A DNA stretch of 64,000 nucleotides, from the NCBI RefSeq assembly GCF_018691265.1, contig NW_024881279.1:2509243-2573242 (forward strand). The letters run 5' to 3'. The stretch comes from Tyto alba (taxonomy: Eukaryota > Chordata > Aves > Strigiformes > Tytonidae). How positions within the stretch are numbered: position 1 is the first letter of the stretch; every line of letters begins with the position of its first letter. The position numbers were made by a program, and so were the translations under genes. This document shows positions 59,635 to 64,000 of this stretch, one piece after another. A model generated the notes under the pieces. That model was not told where the DNA came from and did no database searches. It saw nothing but the letters and a program-made list of their open reading frames with translations.

Positions 59635-62485
59635 GTAATGCGCAAGTGCACCAGTTACAGAGAATTACCGTCCTTAAGGTCTGTCTTCGTACTTGGCACC
59701 CTGCAAAAAGCCTTCACAGATAAAGCTGTAGCAACAGCCGAGCTCAAGTACATCTGGAGTGGAAAAGCAGAAAAAAAAAACCACAGATGCGAAGATTTGT
59801 TTACTAGGAATACAAGTTAGGTCATTTTACTTGAACCCTTTGGCCATTGAGTATTAAAATTCTTAGCAAAGTAGAGATTTGTTTTTTAAAGGGATACAGA
59901 GAACTATTTTGATCAGCTCTAGCTCCACCTGTTAGATAGTTATTTCTTGATTATTTTTAGCAATGAGATTCTCTTGACTTACAGACTGGTGCTGCTGTAC
60001 TGGCTTGTCTGGGTCTGCATTCATGGGTGGTTCTTTTTTTGCCACCCCTCACCATTATCTGTAGGGTTTTTTTTCTTGACTGGGTATAGACATTTGAGCA
60101 TCCAGTTCCAGGGTGGAAGTCAAGATGTTCATTTTCTCTCAAGCCCTGTAGCTACATGATTAAACCGACTGTCACCTGGGGCGTGTGGAAGGTTTCTTGC
60201 TCTTTCGGCCCCACCTGAAGTCACGGGTAGCAATTGCTTTACAGAAGAAGTGATGTCAAATCTCAGCCTTGGACATCATGCACAGTATGTTTTTGGGAGA
60301 GGCCAGAGCCAAAAGTAAAGCTGAGGGTCTGTTTATTCCTGATGAAACAAATAGTAGAGGCTTTCTCTGTGCCCTTTCTACTCAGTACCGTAACCTGTTT
60401 TCAAACACCCTAGCAAAAACACCTTGATAATGCATATGTTGCCCAAGAATAACATCACATAGCAGGTCTGCCAAAAGGAACCAAAAAAGTCTGATTATGG
60501 AATTTATGAGTCATAACGGTGTCTCTTCTGAGGTAGGGGAAATAAATTAACAGTAGGAAAGAAAGAATCGTAATCTCAAATAAGTATGTCCAGCAGAGAT
60601 GTGAGCAGAGAGATTTGTACGTCTGTCAGGGCTTTTCTGCCGTGGGGCATTGTGCTGAATTCACTGGGGTCTACATTAGGAAGAATTCACGTGCGCACAC
60701 TTTCTTCTGGGACAAGTATTTAGGAGACCATCTGGTATTCTCAAATACAAATTTAGATACCATTTTTATAAAACAGTTCTGCATTCGTAATCTTCGGAAT
60801 GGTTTTCCTAATTAGGCAAACTCTTCAGGTTACAACACAAGCTCTCAATGAAAATGCCAACCTTCTCTTCAATAATGATATTAATAGGAACTACTCATCA
60901 TTTTTTATCTTCTTTTTTTGTTTGTTTGTTTGCAAAGTTGGTTTTTCATGAGTATTTAATTTGTATATACTGCTACTGGTTGTATACCGTCGGACATACT
61001 AACAGTAAGCCAGCACTGTTGCCAAACCCTTTAGTTGGGATTTCAGAAAAACCTTTTCCTGAGGAGGGTTTGAGCAAAGATTTCAAGATTTGACCCAGTA
61101 AGTTTCAAATAACTTTGAAACACTTTACTTGCATTTTAGAAGTAGTAAATGATAGTTACTGCTGTGTACAAAGCCAGAAGCTTTTCTGGAAGTTGCTGGA
61201 CATACCAAGTTTTGCTATATATTTGTCTACTGAATGCTATCTACTTGCACGTCTTCAGGAAGTAGCACTGTTATGAGCTCTTTAGATGTCAGATGCTTAA
61301 TAAAATTAAACAAAAACAACTTGAATTCAGACTTTAATAATGATTCGATATGGCACAATATTTTCTTGCTAAATGTAGGCAGGATCTAATAGGAACTAGT
61401 GTTGCAAATCAAAGCTGACTACGTTTTAAGATTAAGGGGCCAATTTTCAGATTTTACACATTTCCTCACTGTTCATTCTATATATTCATAAAATATTAGA
61501 AGCAGTTAATGATGGTAACTAATGAAATACATATTTTGTAAGTTCAATGTACAATTGTTGTTGAATAAGAACAAAATTTTACATTAAACCATTTATTGTC
61601 TAGTGGACAGCTCTCACAAAAAAACTAAAAACCAGTTATTTTTGGAAGATCACCCAATGAATTATAGTGTATATTAAATAAATTGCTGTCTCTTCTAATC
61701 TAACTAATAGAGCATTGGTTCCAGATAAGCACATTCATATATTATGATTTTTTTTTTTAATATTACATCCCTATCAAGACTTATCTCTCTGATACTGTGT
61801 CCAGAACATAACCGACATCACGGTTGTCAGAGCCCAGGCTTTCAGTGTGCATGCACTTCTGTAGATGGGGTGCTGAGAATTTATTTTTAAATCTATGTAT
61901 GTAAGTGTGAATATAATATGTAATGCAAAGTTCAAAGGTTACTCTTTCTGTTGCTCTCTTTTGCCTATTCTTCTGTGTTATGTTTTGTATTATGTTTTGT
62001 TTTGGTTACAAAAGCTTAATTTCTACATATGCAAAATTTTGTATCCTAATGGTGTCCTAAGTATTTGAATGTAAGTTTAGTAGCTGGAAAATGGCGCTGA
62101 AGTTTTGCACCCATTTTAAAGTGCATTTTTTCATCCAGCAAAGACTTTCTCATAAGAAACCTCTTACTGTTCTAATTTCGTTTTCTTCTTCCGCCAAAGA
62201 TCTAATCTAAAATACTTGACTGAATCAGATGAACATAATATGGCAAGAAATTTTGTTCTTATTTCAGGTTACAGTCATCACAGTTGCAGAAATTGTTATC
62301 AAATTATAATTTGATAGAAACACAATGATGAAATAAAAACTATCGCTTTTAAAAGTGGTAGTCTACATTGATAATACAGAAGTTGTACTGATGATAAACA
62401 TGGTCCTTTTCCAAATTATGAGAGTTTTTCTTTTTTTTTTTGCAACCAATCCTTTTTATTGCAACCTCAATTTTTATTTTTCCAG
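59635..62485 (+). other. NR3C1: Intron 5 of NR3C1
   Basis: The 2.85-kb intron is AT-rich with no recognised gene or transposon. The acceptor is TTTTCCAG ending at 62485. Confidence 0.8.
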
Positions 62486-62630
62486 GTTTCCGAAATTTAC
62501 ATCTGGATGACCAAATGACCCTACTGCAGTACTCATGGATGTTCCTAATGGCTTTTGCTTTAGGATGGAGATCATACAAACAATCAAATGGAAATCTCCT
62601 GTGTTTTGCACCAGATCTGATTATTAACGA
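62486..62630 (+). CDS. NR3C1: NR3C1 exon 6: ligand-binding domain core (residues 579-627)
   Basis: The exon is 145 nt, as in human. It encodes ligand-binding-domain helices around H4/H5, beginning [15 protein letters not shown], the nuclear-receptor signature region that also forms part of the coactivator groove. W596, M600 and R607 match human W600, M604 and R611; the arginine is the conserved anchor for the steroid 3-keto group. Q566 in exon 5 is its partner. Differences from human cluster near 610-614 (KQSNG for RQSSA). The exon ends after the first two bases of glutamate 627 at a GTAAGT donor. Only about 38 percent of codons end in G or C. Confidence 0.97.
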
Positions 62631-64000
62631 GTAAGTAAGACATGAGTCATTTTTGGGTTTCTCAGAGTGATACGAGACCACACGGTATTTCTGGGGTTTG
62701 CACTTGAGAAGTGAATCGCTGGGTAGCAAATTCTTGCAGAGATCACAAATCAGTCTGCCATTTGCAACTTGATTTTCGTTTAGCAGATTGCCTAGAGTTT
62801 TTAAATAAGTCAAATGAAAGAAAGGTATTTTAGATATTGAGTGTATTTATATCAAGAAGTTTTTGTGGGAGGTGTTTGTACTAAAATGTTCCATATTGTG
62901 ACTGTTCCTGCACCATTAATTACAATCATTCATTTTATCAAAGCCAACACAGTTGAAGCTAAAAATACATCTGAGATGGAGAGAAAAGTTTGGCAAATTG
63001 CATAGTGTTCTATATGGTTTTTGTATAAAAGTCCTGCTGGTTTCAGAGTTCTCAGTTAAACGTTCCTATCTGAGCCTGATTAAAATCTGACTAAAAAGAC
63101 AAGGTTACAAATGGAAAAACTTGTCTGATTTATACTTTCTTGTTGAACTTCATTAGGAATTTTCGAGAAAAGTTGAATTTGCTAGAATATTTGGACATCT
63201 TTTTTCTTTCAGCACGCATAATTTTTCCTTCCATTTTTCAAATCCGTGTTGTGCAGTAATTCTGTGTTGCAGAGGAGTGAAAGAAGGAATTCAGGATTGT
63301 TGAGGTGACGGGCAGAAGGCTTAATTGGAGATGCAGTGGGGATAAACATCTTGCACAGAAATATGCATAGTTCTGTTACTTTCCGTATACTATTTCAAAG
63401 GTGTGGTAGCAGCTCGGGTTAGGTTTTGCCTTTCTGCCTCCAGTCTGGAGAGCAAACACTCACCTAAACCCTCTCCTGCTGGGATGGATTCAGGAATCGG
63501 TCCCGACGGACCTTTTACAGGGCTCTCTCCTGCCTTTTACTTTGAAGCTATTTTAGCAATCGTGTCCTTCGGCTCACATTTTAAAAAGCCACCTTTTCGG
63601 GCAGGTGGGAGAGTGTCTGCGTGGTCAGTAACAGAGCTTTCAAGGGATCTTTCAGTCTTGCAATTCCAGCGATGCTAGGAATATTTATAAAGCCTGTTGA
63701 GGCATTTTGTCTGTGATTTGAATTACTTGCTGAAAATATTCTGAGGATGTAAATCTTCAAGGTTGCTGGTCAGAACCATTCAAAACCTAGTTTACCCACC
63801 TGCAGATTTCAATTAATATGATGCTATCACTATGGATTTGCCATTTATTTTTTCATGAAATGGCACAGTCTGTTTGGGGGGACTAAAACTAATAAATATG
63901 AATACATGGCCTTTGACACATACAATCAGAATGGCTTTTAGCATCACAGACTCACTGGAAATAATTTTAAAAGTGATGCAAGTGACAAGGTTTTATTCAT
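62631..64000 (+). other. NR3C1: Intron 6 of NR3C1, partial
   Basis: This is the start of intron 6, running off the window. I looked for exon 7 (which would begin with the QRMTLPC-type sequence) and did not find it. Nothing else is recognised here. Confidence 0.8.

Larger units (their letters stand above)
5185..64000 (+). other. NR3C1: NR3C1 (glucocorticoid receptor) gene, 5' part
   Basis: This is the overall gene span in the window, from the promoter CpG island to intron 6, which runs off the right edge. Coding exons 2 to 6 are all bounded by AG acceptors and GT donors and join in compatible phases. The protein starts at residue 1 and continues to codon 627 (first two bases only). With the human C-terminal part added, the expected length would be about 773 residues against 777 in human. 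The missing part is the second half of the ligand-binding domain (helices after about H5, including the AF-2 helix) and the 3'UTR. Confidence 0.97.

Noticed and set aside
62631..64000. Exon 7 of NR3C1
   Set aside because: I scanned for the conserved start of exon 7 and its acceptor and found no match, so it must lie beyond the window.

Overview
This window carries the 5' two-thirds of a vertebrate glucocorticoid receptor gene (NR3C1, nuclear receptor 3C1) on the + strand. It holds the promoter CpG island, a candidate 5'UTR exon, and coding exons 2 to 6. The remaining ligand-binding-domain exons (7 to 9) lie beyond position 64000. The five coding exons add up to 1880 nt, or 626 complete codons plus two bases. 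Intron phases join perfectly, and exons 4, 5 and 6 (117, 279 and 145 nt) have the same lengths as I recall for the human exons. The protein differs from human GR mainly in the N-terminal domain and hinge. Together with a CR1-like LINE fragment and an LTR of a type I recognise as common in bird genomes, this points to a bird. The species cannot be named from the sequence.

Layout: 1-5184 is upstream flank with no gene I can recognise. 5185-6760 is a dense CpG island with homopolymer G/C tracts, GGA repeats, an Sp1-type GC box, an AT-rich palindrome and a strong splice donor at 6344. 6344-8581 is intron 1. Exon 2 (8582-9770) encodes the whole N-terminal transactivation domain. Intron 2 is 40.5 kb (9771-50317). 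It holds a 5' LTR plus non-coding leader of an ERVK-like endogenous retrovirus with about 13 tandem units of about 48 bp, a head-to-head U6 snRNA pseudogene, a CR1-like fragment, CpG-rich islets and several A/T tracts. Exons 3 and 4 (50318-50481, 54504-54620) encode the two zinc fingers. Exons 5 and 6 (59356-59634, 62486-62630) encode the hinge and the first half of the ligand-binding domain.

The window is essentially a single-gene locus, and I found no novel multi-gene system. The observations most worth a second look are: a three-codon uORF whose stop codon overlaps the GR start codon; loss of two of the three GR-D internal start methionines; an unbroken run of 64 G/C-ending codons in exon 5 beside an AT-rich exon 6; the fold-back U6 pseudogene whose arms differ in divergence; and a 16-bp homeodomain-type palindrome inside the promoter CpG island.
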